Source: an uncultured Butyrivibrio sp. (lineage in GTDB: Bacteria; Bacillota; Clostridia; Lachnospirales; Lachnospiraceae). From it: DNA of 64,000 nt. A program made the position numbers and the translations under genes. Below are positions 55,405 to 63,304 of the stretch, in pieces (the first letter of the stretch is position 1; every line of letters begins with the position of its first letter). The stretch covers positions 1-64,000 of the forward strand of contig CAMVNV010000001.1 of the NCBI GenBank assembly GCA_947168935.1, written 5' to 3'. The notes under the pieces were generated by a model. That model searched no databases. It worked only from the letters and a program-made list of their open reading frames with translations, and was not told the DNA's origin.

Positions 55405-55668
55405 TCATAAATCGAGTTCTATACCATCTTCATCGAGTAATTTAACAAAAATCTGTCCTACAGCATTAAGCTCCTGATCGCTGTCTACAATTGTGTAAAG
55501 AGCATCAGAATCTTCACTGGCAGAATCATCACGAAGAATAAGGGCTTCTCCGTCACCCTCTTCAGAATCAGTTACAAGAAGGTAGGTCTTACCTGCTACA
55601 ACTGTCTGCTCAAGTGCGTAAAAGTCATGTGTTCCTTCGCCTTCAATGTTAAGTGTTATTTTTTCCAT
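55405..55668 (-). CDS. DUF1292 (UPF0473-like) protein
   Basis: The 87-residue acidic protein (KITLNIEGEGTHDFYALEQTVVAGKTYLLVTDSEEGDGEALIL) fits the DUF1292 family. It lies in the conserved ireB-ruvX-DUF1292-fur order. Function unknown. Confidence 0.85.
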   Translation of the reverse strand: MEKITLNIEGEGTHDFYALEQTVVAGKTYLLVTDSEEGDGEALILRDDSASEDSDALYTIVDSDQELNAVGQIFVKLLDEDGIELDL

Positions 55669-55707
55669 AATTTTTTGCCCGTTTATTTATTATTAAAGCA
55701 ATAGGGC

Positions 55708-56151
55708 TCAGGACTTATTATCCTGAGTCTTATTAACCACATTATCCAAATAGTCCTGAAGTATAAGCTCAGCAGCTATCATATCAACATGATCCTTGCG
55801 GTCACGCCCTCTGATACCCAGTTCATCCATGATCTCATCTGCTTCTACTGTTGTAAGTCTTTCATCCAGCATGTGAACAGGAAGTCCTGTACGTCTTTCA
55901 AGCTTCTCTTTGAACAAAAGAGCCATCTGAGCGCGTTCACCTACTGTTGTATCCATGTTGACAGGAAGTCCCAGTACGATTTCTGTGACGTCATATTCTA
56001 CTATGAGTTCCTCAATACGCGCAAGAGTCTTCCTGAGTTTGTTCTCTTCCTTTCGACGTATTATCTCCTTGGGCTGTGCAGTACACAGCAGCATATCGCT
56101 GATAGCTACACCAACGGTACGCGACCCATAGTCAAGTCCCATATATCTCAT
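55708..56151 (-). CDS. ruvX: RuvX/YqgF-type RNase H fold protein
   Basis: The 147-residue protein starts MRYMGLDYGSRTVGVAISD with the first acidic residue of the RNase H fold. It contains IVLGLPVNMDTTVGERAQ, LDERLTTVEADEIM and DRKDHVDMIAAELILQDYL. YqgF/RuvX proteins process rRNA precursors or Holliday junctions. Placed between ireB and DUF1292 as usual. Confidence 0.93.
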   Translation of the reverse strand: MRYMGLDYGSRTVGVAISDMLLCTAQPKEIIRRKEENKLRKTLARIEELIVEYDVTEIVLGLPVNMDTTVGERAQMALLFKEKLERRTGLPVHMLDERLTTVEADEIMDELGIRGRDRKDHVDMIAAELILQDYLDNVVNKTQDNKS

Positions 56152-56177
56152 ACTGCTTTATAGTTCCTTCCTGATAA

Positions 56178-56453
56178 TTACTTCTTCTGATCCCAGTTAT
56201 TGTTGTGAATATACTGAGTCAGCATCTCTTCAACAAGCTCATCACGCTCTACTTTACTGATCAAACTTCTAGCGCCATTGTGGCTGGTTATATATGTAGG
56301 ATCACCAGACATGATATATCCAACTATCTGGTTGACCGGATTATATCCCTTTTCGACCATAGCTTCATATACAACTTCCAGTATCTTTCCAACTGCAGTT
56401 TCCTGAGGTGTCTCAACTTTAAAAAATTGTGTATGTCCAAGATCCTGTGCCAT
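56178..56453 (-). CDS. ireB: IreB-family regulatory phosphoprotein
   Basis: The 91-residue protein has [60 protein letters not shown], the IreB/DUF965 signature. IreB is a substrate of the PASTA kinase and affects cephalosporin resistance in Enterococcus. The ATG at 56453, after AGAAAGGATG, is preferred over the ORF track start two codons earlier. Confidence 0.92.
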   Translation of the reverse strand: MAQDLGHTQFFKVETPQETAVGKILEVVYEAMVEKGYNPVNQIVGYIMSGDPTYITSHNGARSLISKVERDELVEEMLTQYIHNNNWDQKK

Positions 56454-56559
56454 AAGCATCCTTTCTGCACTAGTTGTGTGCGCAAAAACCGTATAGATAA
56501 TTTTATTTTAACCTAATGCGAGTTTTCGTGCAACTTTGGACGCCACAGGCACTTGGGGC

Positions 56560-57945
56560 TTACTTCATAAGCATAATATCTTCTGTCAAAAATCCTGAGC
56601 AGGTTCCTTCTGCAAAAGTTCCTGATAATTCTTTTTCTTTATCCTTATCAGGTATTTCAATTGCCATTCTTACGTATCTTTCTGTATGACCTGTCATGTA
56701 CAATCTGCCATCGATCTCCTGGGCATCTTCCCAAAGCACCTTAACAGTTTCTCCAATAAAGCTTTCTCTGTACTTTCTTGACTGATCAGCAGTCATCTCA
56801 AGAAGAACATCGCTCCTTTCTGATTTCTGACGATCAGTTAACTGATCAGGCATTTTCTCTGCAACAGTACCTTTACGAATTGAATACTTGAACACATGCA
56901 TCTCATAGAAGTTAACCTTCTCGCAAAATGCCCTGCACTCTTCGAACTCTTCTTCCGTCTCACCCGGGAAGCCAACTATAACGTCAGTTGTGATCGCAGG
57001 TCTGTCATAAACTTCTCTAAGAAGCTGCACTCCTTCATAGTATTCCTGAGCACTATAGTGTCTGTTCATTCTCTTAAGTGTATTTTCACAGCCTGACTGG
57101 AGCGATAAGTGGAAATGAGGACACAGCTTAGGCATTGCTGCCATTGCCTTAGCCATCTCAGGTGTTATGATCCTTGGCTCAAGTGAGCTAAGTCTTATTC
57201 TCTCTATACCTTTAATAGCATGAATCTTTTTCAAAAGATCAAGAAGTTCTGATCCTTCTCTGTCAAGACCATATGAACTGATGTGGATACCGGTTATTAC
57301 TACTTCCTTAACTCCAAGAGAAGCAAGTCCCAGTATCTCTGTTACTACATCCTTCTGCTGTCTTGATCTTATCCTTCCTCTGGCAAAAGGGATAAGACAG
57401 TATGAACAGAACTGGTTACAGCCATCCTGAATCTTGATATATGCTCTTGTATGTTCAGGAGCATGATCAAGTCTCATCTCTTCATATTCAGTCTTTTCTT
57501 TACTATCAACCTTAATTGACGGATCCATTTCCATGGATACATCTTTATGCCTGTCAGAAACAACTACAACACTATCTTTTTGGTATAGTGATGTGTCATT
57601 ATCTTCAAGATATTTTTTTAGTATACTTACAACCTGACTCTTTTTGTTGTTACCAATCGCGATATCGATGCATTCATCCATCTTGACCTTATCTTCATTG
57701 GTCTCAACATAGCATCCTACTGCAACAACCAAAGCGCCCGGATTCTCTTTCTTGGCGCGGTGTATCATCTGTCTGCTCTTTCTGTCAGCAATATTAGTAA
57801 CAGTGCAAGTATTAATAATATAGATATCAGCAGGCTGGTCAAATGGCCTTATCTCAAAGCCTGCTTCCCTGAGGTCTTGTTCTATTACATCCAGCTCATA
57901 GCTATTTACCTTGCATCCAAGGTTGTGAAGTGCAACACTTTTCAC
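56560..57945 (-). CDS. mtaB: tRNA methylthiotransferase MtaB
   Basis: The 461-residue radical-SAM enzyme has an N-terminal UPF0004 domain (HNLGCKVNSYELDVIEQDL, NTCTVTNIADRKSRQ), the radical-SAM motif QDGCNQFCSYCLIPFARGRIRS and a C-terminal TRAM-like part. It adds methylthio to ct6A/t6A37 of tRNAs. An insertion of roughly 35 residues (about 130-165) lies before the radical-SAM motif. The start is GTG after AAAGGAG. Confidence 0.94.
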   Translation of the reverse strand: MKSVALHNLGCKVNSYELDVIEQDLREAGFEIRPFDQPADIYIINTCTVTNIADRKSRQMIHRAKKENPGALVVAVGCYVETNEDKVKMDECIDIAIGNNKKSQVVSILKKYLEDNDTSLYQKDSVVVVSDRHKDVSMEMDPSIKVDSKEKTEYEEMRLDHAPEHTRAYIKIQDGCNQFCSYCLIPFARGRIRSRQQKDVVTEILGLASLGVKEVVITGIHISSYGLDREGSELLDLLKKIHAIKGIERIRLSSLEPRIITPEMAKAMAAMPKLCPHFHLSLQSGCENTLKRMNRHYSAQEYYEGVQLLREVYDRPAITTDVIVGFPGETEEEFEECRAFCEKVNFYEMHVFKYSIRKGTVAEKMPDQLTDRQKSERSDVLLEMTADQSRKYRESFIGETVKVLWEDAQEIDGRLYMTGHTERYVRMAIEIPDKDKEKELSGTFAEGTCSGFLTEDIMLMK

Positions 57946-58032
57946 TAACTAACTCCTTTTTTTTCGGTGTTTTGACGTTGACTAATCCCATCCTCTCGTT
58001 TATCATTAAGAAAAGAAGGAGGTATTTGCGCA

Positions 58033-58263
58033 ATGAAGACAGTTAAAATTTCACTTAATTCTATCGATAAGGTAAAATCTTTCGTTAACGAGATCACAAA
58101 ATATGATTATGATTTCGATCTTGTTTCTGGCAGATATGTTATCGATGCAAAGTCAATCATGGGCATCTTCTCACTCGATCTTTCTAAACCGATCGATCTG
58201 AATATCCATGCAGAAGACGGCGTTGAAGAAGTTCTCAACGTTTTAAAGCCTTACATGATCTGA
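58033..58263 (+). CDS. Crh-like HPr-family protein without His15
   Basis: The 76-residue protein aligns with HPr and keeps the regulatory site (VIDAKSIMGIFSLDLS, Ser46 equivalent). The His15 position is replaced by Asp in NSIDKVKSF, so it cannot carry PTS phosphate. Such Crh-like proteins act in carbon catabolite repression through Ser phosphorylation by HPr kinase. It stands alone on the plus strand with a strong AGAAGGAGG and two terminators downstream. A normal HPr is encoded at 24.1-24.3 kb. Confidence 0.85.
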   Translation: MKTVKISLNSIDKVKSFVNEITKYDYDFDLVSGRYVIDAKSIMGIFSLDLSKPIDLNIHAEDGVEEVLNVLKPYMI

Positions 58264-58295
58264 GTATCAATGCGCAGATATTGTGTGGGTGAAAG

Positions 58296-58329
58296 GTAAA
58301 ACCTAATAATTTTAGGTTTTACAATTTTT
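58296..58329 (+). terminator. First terminator after the Crh-like gene
   Basis: Stem GTAAAACCTAA / TTAGGTTTTAC with a five-base loop is followed by AATTTTT. Confidence 0.75.
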
Positions 58330-58345
58330 AAATGGTTAGTTCAAG

Positions 58346-58372
58346 GGCTCTGGATCATTCCAGAGCCTTTTT
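58346..58372 (+). terminator. Second terminator after the Crh-like gene
   Basis: Stem GGCTCTGGA / TCCAGAGCC with loop TCAT is followed by TTTTT. Confidence 0.9.
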
Positions 58373-58379
58373 CCTGCGT

Positions 58380-58435
58380 AAAATGAATCAAAGATTCATT
58401 TTACACTAGACATTCGGAACAGAGTTCCAAATGTC
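58380..58435. repeat. Two three-base-loop hairpins
   Basis: AAAATGAATC-aaa-GATTCATTTT is a perfect 10-bp stem. GACATTCGGAAC-aga-GTTCCAAATGTC has 12 bp with one wobble pair. They lie between convergent genes (Crh-like and thiI) and resemble the hairpins near gmd/fcl. Confidence 0.7.
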
Positions 58436-58450
58436 CGGGGCTATGCGATA

Positions 58451-59656
58451 TTATGCTGTGATCTCTATAATCTCATCTGTATCAATAGCTTTTTTCACCA
58501 TGTCATCGATCTTATCGCGGAGATTACCTTCGTGGTCTTCGATAATATCAAGTCTTGGCTTTGTAACAGGGTGCTTTGCTACAAATATTGTGCAGCAGTC
58601 TTCATAAGGCTGGATTGAAGTCTCATAAGCATCGATCTTAAGAGAGATGTCTACTATATCCTGCTTATCAAATGCAATAACCGGTCTGTAAACTGGCATT
58701 GACTCTACAACTGCATTTGTACAAAGAAGTGACTGCATTGTCTGTGAAGCAACCTGGCCTATGGACTCTCCTGTTATAAGGCCCATACAATCTGACTTCT
58801 TGGCAAGTATCTCTGCAATACGCATCATATATCTTCTCATGATGATAGTAAGCTCATCGTGAGGACATTTATCATAAATATACATCTGGATCTCAGTAAA
58901 GTTGATAACATGAAGCTTAACCTTGCCTGTGTACTTAGCGATAACTCTTGCAAGGTCTTCAACCTTCTGCTTAGCTCTTTCTGATGTATATGGCGGAGCA
59001 TTGAAATATACAGCTTCAATCTCAACACCGCGTTTTGCGATCATGTATCCAGCAACAGGGCTGTCGATTCCGCCTGAAAGAAGCAGCATAGCTCTTCCTG
59101 CTGTACCAAGTGGCATTCCACCAGGTCCGGGGATAACTTCTGAATACATGTTGATCTTTTCTCTAAGCTCTACATGAAGAAGGATATCAGGGTTATGAAC
59201 ATCAACAGTAAAATCAGGATGAGCTTCAAGTATAGCTGCACCAAGGTCTCTTGCAAGTTCCATAGAATCAAGAGGATATGACTTATCTACTCTTCTGACC
59301 TGAACCTTGAAGGACTTATGCTTATCCGGGTATACGTCTCCCATAAAGCCTGATACCATCTCTCCAAGCTTTTCCGGTGTAGGAAGCTTACCATCTTCAT
59401 CTCTTGCTACAGTAACTGCAGGGCAGATTCCTGTAAGGCCAAATACTGTCTGAAGCGCTTTAACTGTCTCGTCAAAGTCATAATTATCAGCCTCAACGTA
59501 GATACGACCTGCTGTTCTTGTAACTTCAAACTCACCCGAGCACTTATCAAGTACGCGTTTAATCTGGCGCATAAGAGCGTCTTCAAACACGTAACGGTTT
59601 TTACCTTTTAAGCCAATCTCGGCATACTTTAAAATAAATGCGTGATACTGCATCAT
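58451..59656 (-). CDS. thiI: tRNA 4-thiouridine synthase ThiI
   Basis: The 401-residue protein has a THUMP-containing N-terminal half (ILKYAEIGLKGKNRYVFEDALMRQIKRVL) and a PP-loop (MLLLSGGIDSPVAGYMIAKRG), with later LITGESIGQVASQT. It activates U8 of tRNA with ATP and adds sulfur delivered by a cysteine desulfurase. No rhodanese domain is present, as in other Firmicutes. The ATG at 59656 follows AAAGAGG. It is paired with the desulfurase gene upstream. Confidence 0.94.
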   Translation of the reverse strand: MMQYHAFILKYAEIGLKGKNRYVFEDALMRQIKRVLDKCSGEFEVTRTAGRIYVEADNYDFDETVKALQTVFGLTGICPAVTVARDEDGKLPTPEKLGEMVSGFMGDVYPDKHKSFKVQVRRVDKSYPLDSMELARDLGAAILEAHPDFTVDVHNPDILLHVELREKINMYSEVIPGPGGMPLGTAGRAMLLLSGGIDSPVAGYMIAKRGVEIEAVYFNAPPYTSERAKQKVEDLARVIAKYTGKVKLHVINFTEIQMYIYDKCPHDELTIIMRRYMMRIAEILAKKSDCMGLITGESIGQVASQTMQSLLCTNAVVESMPVYRPVIAFDKQDIVDISLKIDAYETSIQPYEDCCTIFVAKHPVTKPRLDIIEDHEGNLRDKIDDMVKKAIDTDEIIEITA

Positions 59657-59718
59657 AACCTCTTTCTGATCTTCATATGATTGATTTATCAATAAACTAC
59701 CAATTATTGCATCGCCCT

Positions 59719-60879
59719 TTACTGGCGTGAGTACCTTCTAAGCATAGGAACTACTGCTTCAAGTGCTTCGATCGCCTGATCTATCTCTTCCTTAGTTGTG
59801 AAAACAGACATACTAAAGCGAAGAGTAGAATCAAGAAGCTCTGTATCAAGTCCAATAGACTTAAGTGTGTCACTCACATGAGGACGATTGGTTGAGCAAG
59901 CACTTCCTGCTGAAACATAAATATCCTTATCTTCAAGAGCATGAAGTAAAACCTCTGCTCTAACTCCCTTAATACTAAGACTGATGATATGTGGAGCGCA
60001 GTCATCGTCTGTCTTACCGTTTACGCTAATATCAGGAAGCTTATCACAAACAGTCTTTATGAAATAGCTCTTGAGTTCTCTCATAGTAGCTACATGGCTG
60101 TCAAGATTTTCATATATTTCCTCAGCTGCTCTTCCAAGTCCTGCAATACCCGGAACATTCTCAGTACCGGAACGCATACCCTGCTGCTGGCCTCCGCCAT
60201 AATTTATCGGAACGATCCTTACGCCGTTTTTGACATATAAAAAGCCTGTGCCCTTCGGTCCATGTATCTTGTGACCGCTCACAGACATAAGATCAATTCC
60301 CATTTTTGAAGGATTTATGTGGAACTTACCGTAGCCCTGGACTGCATCAACATGAAAATATGTTTTTGGATTAACCTGCTTTATTACTTTTCCGCATTCC
60401 TCGATCGGCATAAGTGCACCGATTTCGTTATTAACAAGCATTATACTTACAAGGATCGTATCTGGTCTTATAGCATTCTTAAGATCATCTACACTTACCT
60501 GACCATTCTTATCAACAGGAAGATATGTAACTTCAAAGCCCTGCTTCTCAAGATATTTCATGGTTTCAAGGATTGCAGGATGCTCAACAGAAGATGTGAT
60601 AAGATGCTTACCAACCTCTTTTTCTCTGGATCTTGCAGCTCCTATAAGGGCCATATTATCAGATTCTGTTCCACCTGATGTGAAAAAAATCTCTTTCTCA
60701 TTGCAATGCAGTGTTGCTGCGATCTGCTTCTTAGCTTTCTTAACTATATCCTCAGCAACCTTGCCATAGTGATGCATACTTGACGGATTACCGTACGTTT
60801 TTGTCATTGTATCTGCAACAAGCTGTGCTACATCGTCAAATGCACGTGTTGTTGCGGAGTTATCAAGATAACACTCCAT
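59719..60879 (-). CDS. Cysteine desulfurase (NifS/IscS family)
   Basis: The 386-residue PLP enzyme has YLDNSATTRAFDDV, DAVQGYGKFHINP, SVSGHKIHGPKGTGFLYV (PLP Lys) and YVSAGSACSTNRPHVS with the sulfur-transfer Cys. It gives sulfur to ThiI, encoded downstream, for tRNA thiolation, and may also feed thiamine synthesis. The short class (NifZ-like) arrangement with thiI is common in Firmicutes. Confidence 0.94.
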   Translation of the reverse strand: MECYLDNSATTRAFDDVAQLVADTMTKTYGNPSSMHHYGKVAEDIVKKAKKQIAATLHCNEKEIFFTSGGTESDNMALIGAARSREKEVGKHLITSSVEHPAILETMKYLEKQGFEVTYLPVDKNGQVSVDDLKNAIRPDTILVSIMLVNNEIGALMPIEECGKVIKQVNPKTYFHVDAVQGYGKFHINPSKMGIDLMSVSGHKIHGPKGTGFLYVKNGVRIVPINYGGGQQQGMRSGTENVPGIAGLGRAAEEIYENLDSHVATMRELKSYFIKTVCDKLPDISVNGKTDDDCAPHIISLSIKGVRAEVLLHALEDKDIYVSAGSACSTNRPHVSDTLKSIGLDTELLDSTLRFSMSVFTTKEEIDQAIEALEAVVPMLRRYSRQ

Positions 60880-60998
60880 TTTATTTAATGCTCCAGTTCC
60901 AATAATTATCGCAATATTCTAAATTAATTACCTTCGAGAGTATAACCAATATATCTCAAAAAGTAAAGTCTGCCTTTTTACTCGTTTTTAACCTAATG

Positions 60999-61080
60999 TC
61001 ACGAACAAAGTGAGTGACTAATGGTTGGAATTGGCAGCGCCCGCGATGCCAATTCTCGGAATTGATCTCCGATCAACTCC
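60999..61080. repeat. Hairpins between cysteine desulfurase and rsmE
   Basis: The gap contains GTCAC/GTGAC, GAATTGGCA-...-TGCCAATTC (9 bp) and GGAATTGATC-tcc-GATCAACTCC (one wobble), the last overlapping the rsmE stop codon. No T-run is present. It probably ends or processes the rsmE transcript. Confidence 0.6.
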
Positions 61081-61828
61081 TGCCCTCCAACATATACCCA
61101 AGCCATGCAAGAATAGTAAATCCGGCTGTCTCTGTGCGAAGTATCCTGCGTCCCATAGTTATAGGCTTCATATCTGCCGCAAGAGCCTTATCAATCTCAG
61201 CATCATCAAAACCGCCCTCAGGCCCTATAAAAATAGCTACGCTCTGACCAGGCTTTATAGAAGAAATAAGATTTCTAGTTTCATCCATGCCCTTGGCAAG
61301 TTCATAAGGAACGAGTTTTACATCCATGCCTTGTGCCATCTGGATAGCTTCGCCATATGTCATGGGTGCATGTACATTAGGGATAATGCTTCTCTTACTT
61401 TGCTTTGCAGCAGCTTCTGCAATTCCCTGCCAGCGGGCAACTTTAGATTTTGCCTTCTTTTCATCAAGCTTAACGATACATCTTTTCATAGAAACAGGAA
61501 TGATCTCATATACGCCAAGCTCAACTGCCTTCTGAACGATAAGCTCCATCTTGTCAGCCTTGGGAAGTCCCTGGAAAAGATATATCTTGGACGGAAGCTC
61601 TATATCATCCTCTTTGATAAAGCGAAGCTTGCAGATGACTACGCTATCTTCTATCTCTTCTATACCATAGCGGTATTCCTTGCCATCATATACCCTGGTA
61701 CTTACGGATATCTCTTCGCCTGTTTTCATTCTAAGGACATTGACTATATGATTGTAGTCATCGCCTTCTATCATAAGAGTCTTATTGACTTCGTCTATCT
61801 GTTCCTTGTCTACAAAAAAATGATACAT
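61073..61828 (-). CDS. rsmE: 16S rRNA m3U1498 methyltransferase
   Basis: The 251-residue SPOUT protein has IYLFQGLPKADKMELIVQKAVELGVYEIIPVSMKRC and the C-terminal knot IFIGPEGGFDDAEIDKALAADMKPITMGRRILRTETAG. It methylates U1498 of 16S rRNA. The ATG at 61828 follows AAGGAAAG; the ORF track adds 12 codons. It lies next to prmA, a common pair. Confidence 0.93.
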   Translation of the reverse strand: MYHFFVDKEQIDEVNKTLMIEGDDYNHIVNVLRMKTGEEISVSTRVYDGKEYRYGIEEIEDSVVICKLRFIKEDDIELPSKIYLFQGLPKADKMELIVQKAVELGVYEIIPVSMKRCIVKLDEKKAKSKVARWQGIAEAAAKQSKRSIIPNVHAPMTYGEAIQMAQGMDVKLVPYELAKGMDETRNLISSIKPGQSVAIFIGPEGGFDDAEIDKALAADMKPITMGRRILRTETAGFTILAWLGYMLEGRS

Positions 61829-61974
61829 AGTTTGTCTTTCCTTAATTTTTTCCCTGAAAATCATGAATAATTACAGTTCTATAATACATCATTATAGCAA
61901 TAACGAATCACCTAATGCCATTTTCAACCTTCTATTCAAAGGCTCATTTTCATCTCATGATATATCTTAACACT

Positions 61975-62005
61975 AAAAAGGCCATACCTTAAATGAAGTA
62001 TGGCC
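61975..62005 (-). terminator. Terminator after prmA
   Basis: Stem GGCCATAC / GTATGGCC with a ten-base loop, followed on the minus strand by TTTTT. Confidence 0.88.
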
Positions 62006-62021
62006 ATGTAAAAACTGTCAT

Positions 62022-63095
62022 TTATGCTTTTCTGGATGTAACAGATACCCAGTCTCCCTGGTGTATCATCTCAATATCTGTAAAGCCTGCTGCTCTGTGG
62101 GCAGCTGCAACCTCTTCTCCTTTTTCATTCATGATACCGGATGTGATAAATACTGCCCCCTTCTTCATGAACTGACCTATTACAGGAGCAAGCGGTACCA
62201 GAACTACAGGAAGGATATTAGCAAGAACAACATCATACTTTTCGTATCCGACCTCATCCTGTACCTTCTTATCATCAATGATATTGCCAATGATAAGCTT
62301 AAGGTCCTTATCTGTATATCCGTTAGCTTCAAGGTTTTCTGCTATAGCAGGAATTGCACCCTTATCAAGGTCTGTTCCTACGCAGTGGCCGGCGCCATAC
62401 ATAAGAGCCAGAATTGAAAGTACTCCGCTTCCTGTTCCTACATCAAGAACCTCGCAGCCTGGTGTAATATATTTTGAAAGCTGATGGATGCAAAGCTGTG
62501 TGGATTCGTGAAGACCTGTACCAAATGCTGTTCCTGGATCTATATGGAATATCTTGTCTGTCTTTTCAAGATCCTCTTTGGATGGTTCTTCCCAGGAAGG
62601 AATAATAAGAACATCATCTACGATGAACTTATGGAAATACTGCTTCCAGTTATTCATCCAGTCTATATCTTCAGTAACATCAACAGAGATAGTGCCATCT
62701 CCTATATCCATGTACTGACTGATTCCATCAAGTATCTGCCTTATCTCTTTTTGAAGCTGCTCAGGAGTCTTCTTAACCTGCTTACCACCTGCAGCTTCCA
62801 TCTGATAAGATACATCACCTGTTCCATCAGATGCAGATGTATCCTCGGCATCCTCGTCCGGTATTGTAACTGTCAGAGTATTATCATCAGCAAGCTCTGC
62901 AAAGAAATTAAGATAAGCGATTCCATCATCCTCCTGCTCCGGAACAACATCTACGAACATCTGTTCCTTCTCTGCAGCTGTAAGCGGCACCTTATCTTCT
63001 ATCTGCGCACCTGTAAGGCCTATATCAACCATCTCGCTGATAATGACATCTTCAGCCTCTTCATTTGTGCGGATTCTAAACCTCATCCATTTCAT
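62022..63095 (-). CDS. prmA: Ribosomal protein L11 methyltransferase
   Basis: The 357-residue protein has KWMRFRIRTNEEAEDVIISEMVDIG at the start. The C-terminal SAM domain has FHIDPGTAFGTGLHESTQLC, EVLDVGTGSGVLSILALMYGA and VLANILPVVLVPLAP. It trimethylates ribosomal protein L11. Relatives are about 300-315 residues; about 45 acidic and Ala/Gly-rich residues (about 70-115) are inserted in the N-terminal domain, without apparent damage to the enzyme domain. Confidence 0.95.
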   Translation of the reverse strand: MKWMRFRIRTNEEAEDVIISEMVDIGLTGAQIEDKVPLTAAEKEQMFVDVVPEQEDDGIAYLNFFAELADDNTLTVTIPDEDAEDTSASDGTGDVSYQMEAAGGKQVKKTPEQLQKEIRQILDGISQYMDIGDGTISVDVTEDIDWMNNWKQYFHKFIVDDVLIIPSWEEPSKEDLEKTDKIFHIDPGTAFGTGLHESTQLCIHQLSKYITPGCEVLDVGTGSGVLSILALMYGAGHCVGTDLDKGAIPAIAENLEANGYTDKDLKLIIGNIIDDKKVQDEVGYEKYDVVLANILPVVLVPLAPVIGQFMKKGAVFITSGIMNEKGEEVAAAHRAAGFTDIEMIHQGDWVSVTSRKA

Positions 63096-63220
63096 ACGTT
63101 AAAACCTCATCTAAAACCTGTTACGTGTCATTAAGACTAATTCTGACAAAAAAGCCTTCTTCTCAGCCCATTTTAACGCACAACAAACGATAATGCAAAG
63201 TTTGAAGATGTTTGTATATA

Positions 63221-63304
63221 TCAACCTGCTATATTACCGGAATATGGATCATTCATACCGAGTCAACCTGCCATGTTGCCAGGATATGGATTATTCATAC
63301 CGGC
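63221..63304. repeat. 42-bp tandem duplication of a gene 3' end
   Basis: Two 42-base units, 63221-63262 and 63263-63304, share most bases. Each encodes on the minus strand GMN(N/D)PY(P/S)GN(M/I)AG followed by TGA. The inner copy contains the gene's stop; the outer copy is in frame directly after it. The duplication therefore doubled the C-terminal codons and the stop. Confidence 0.85.
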
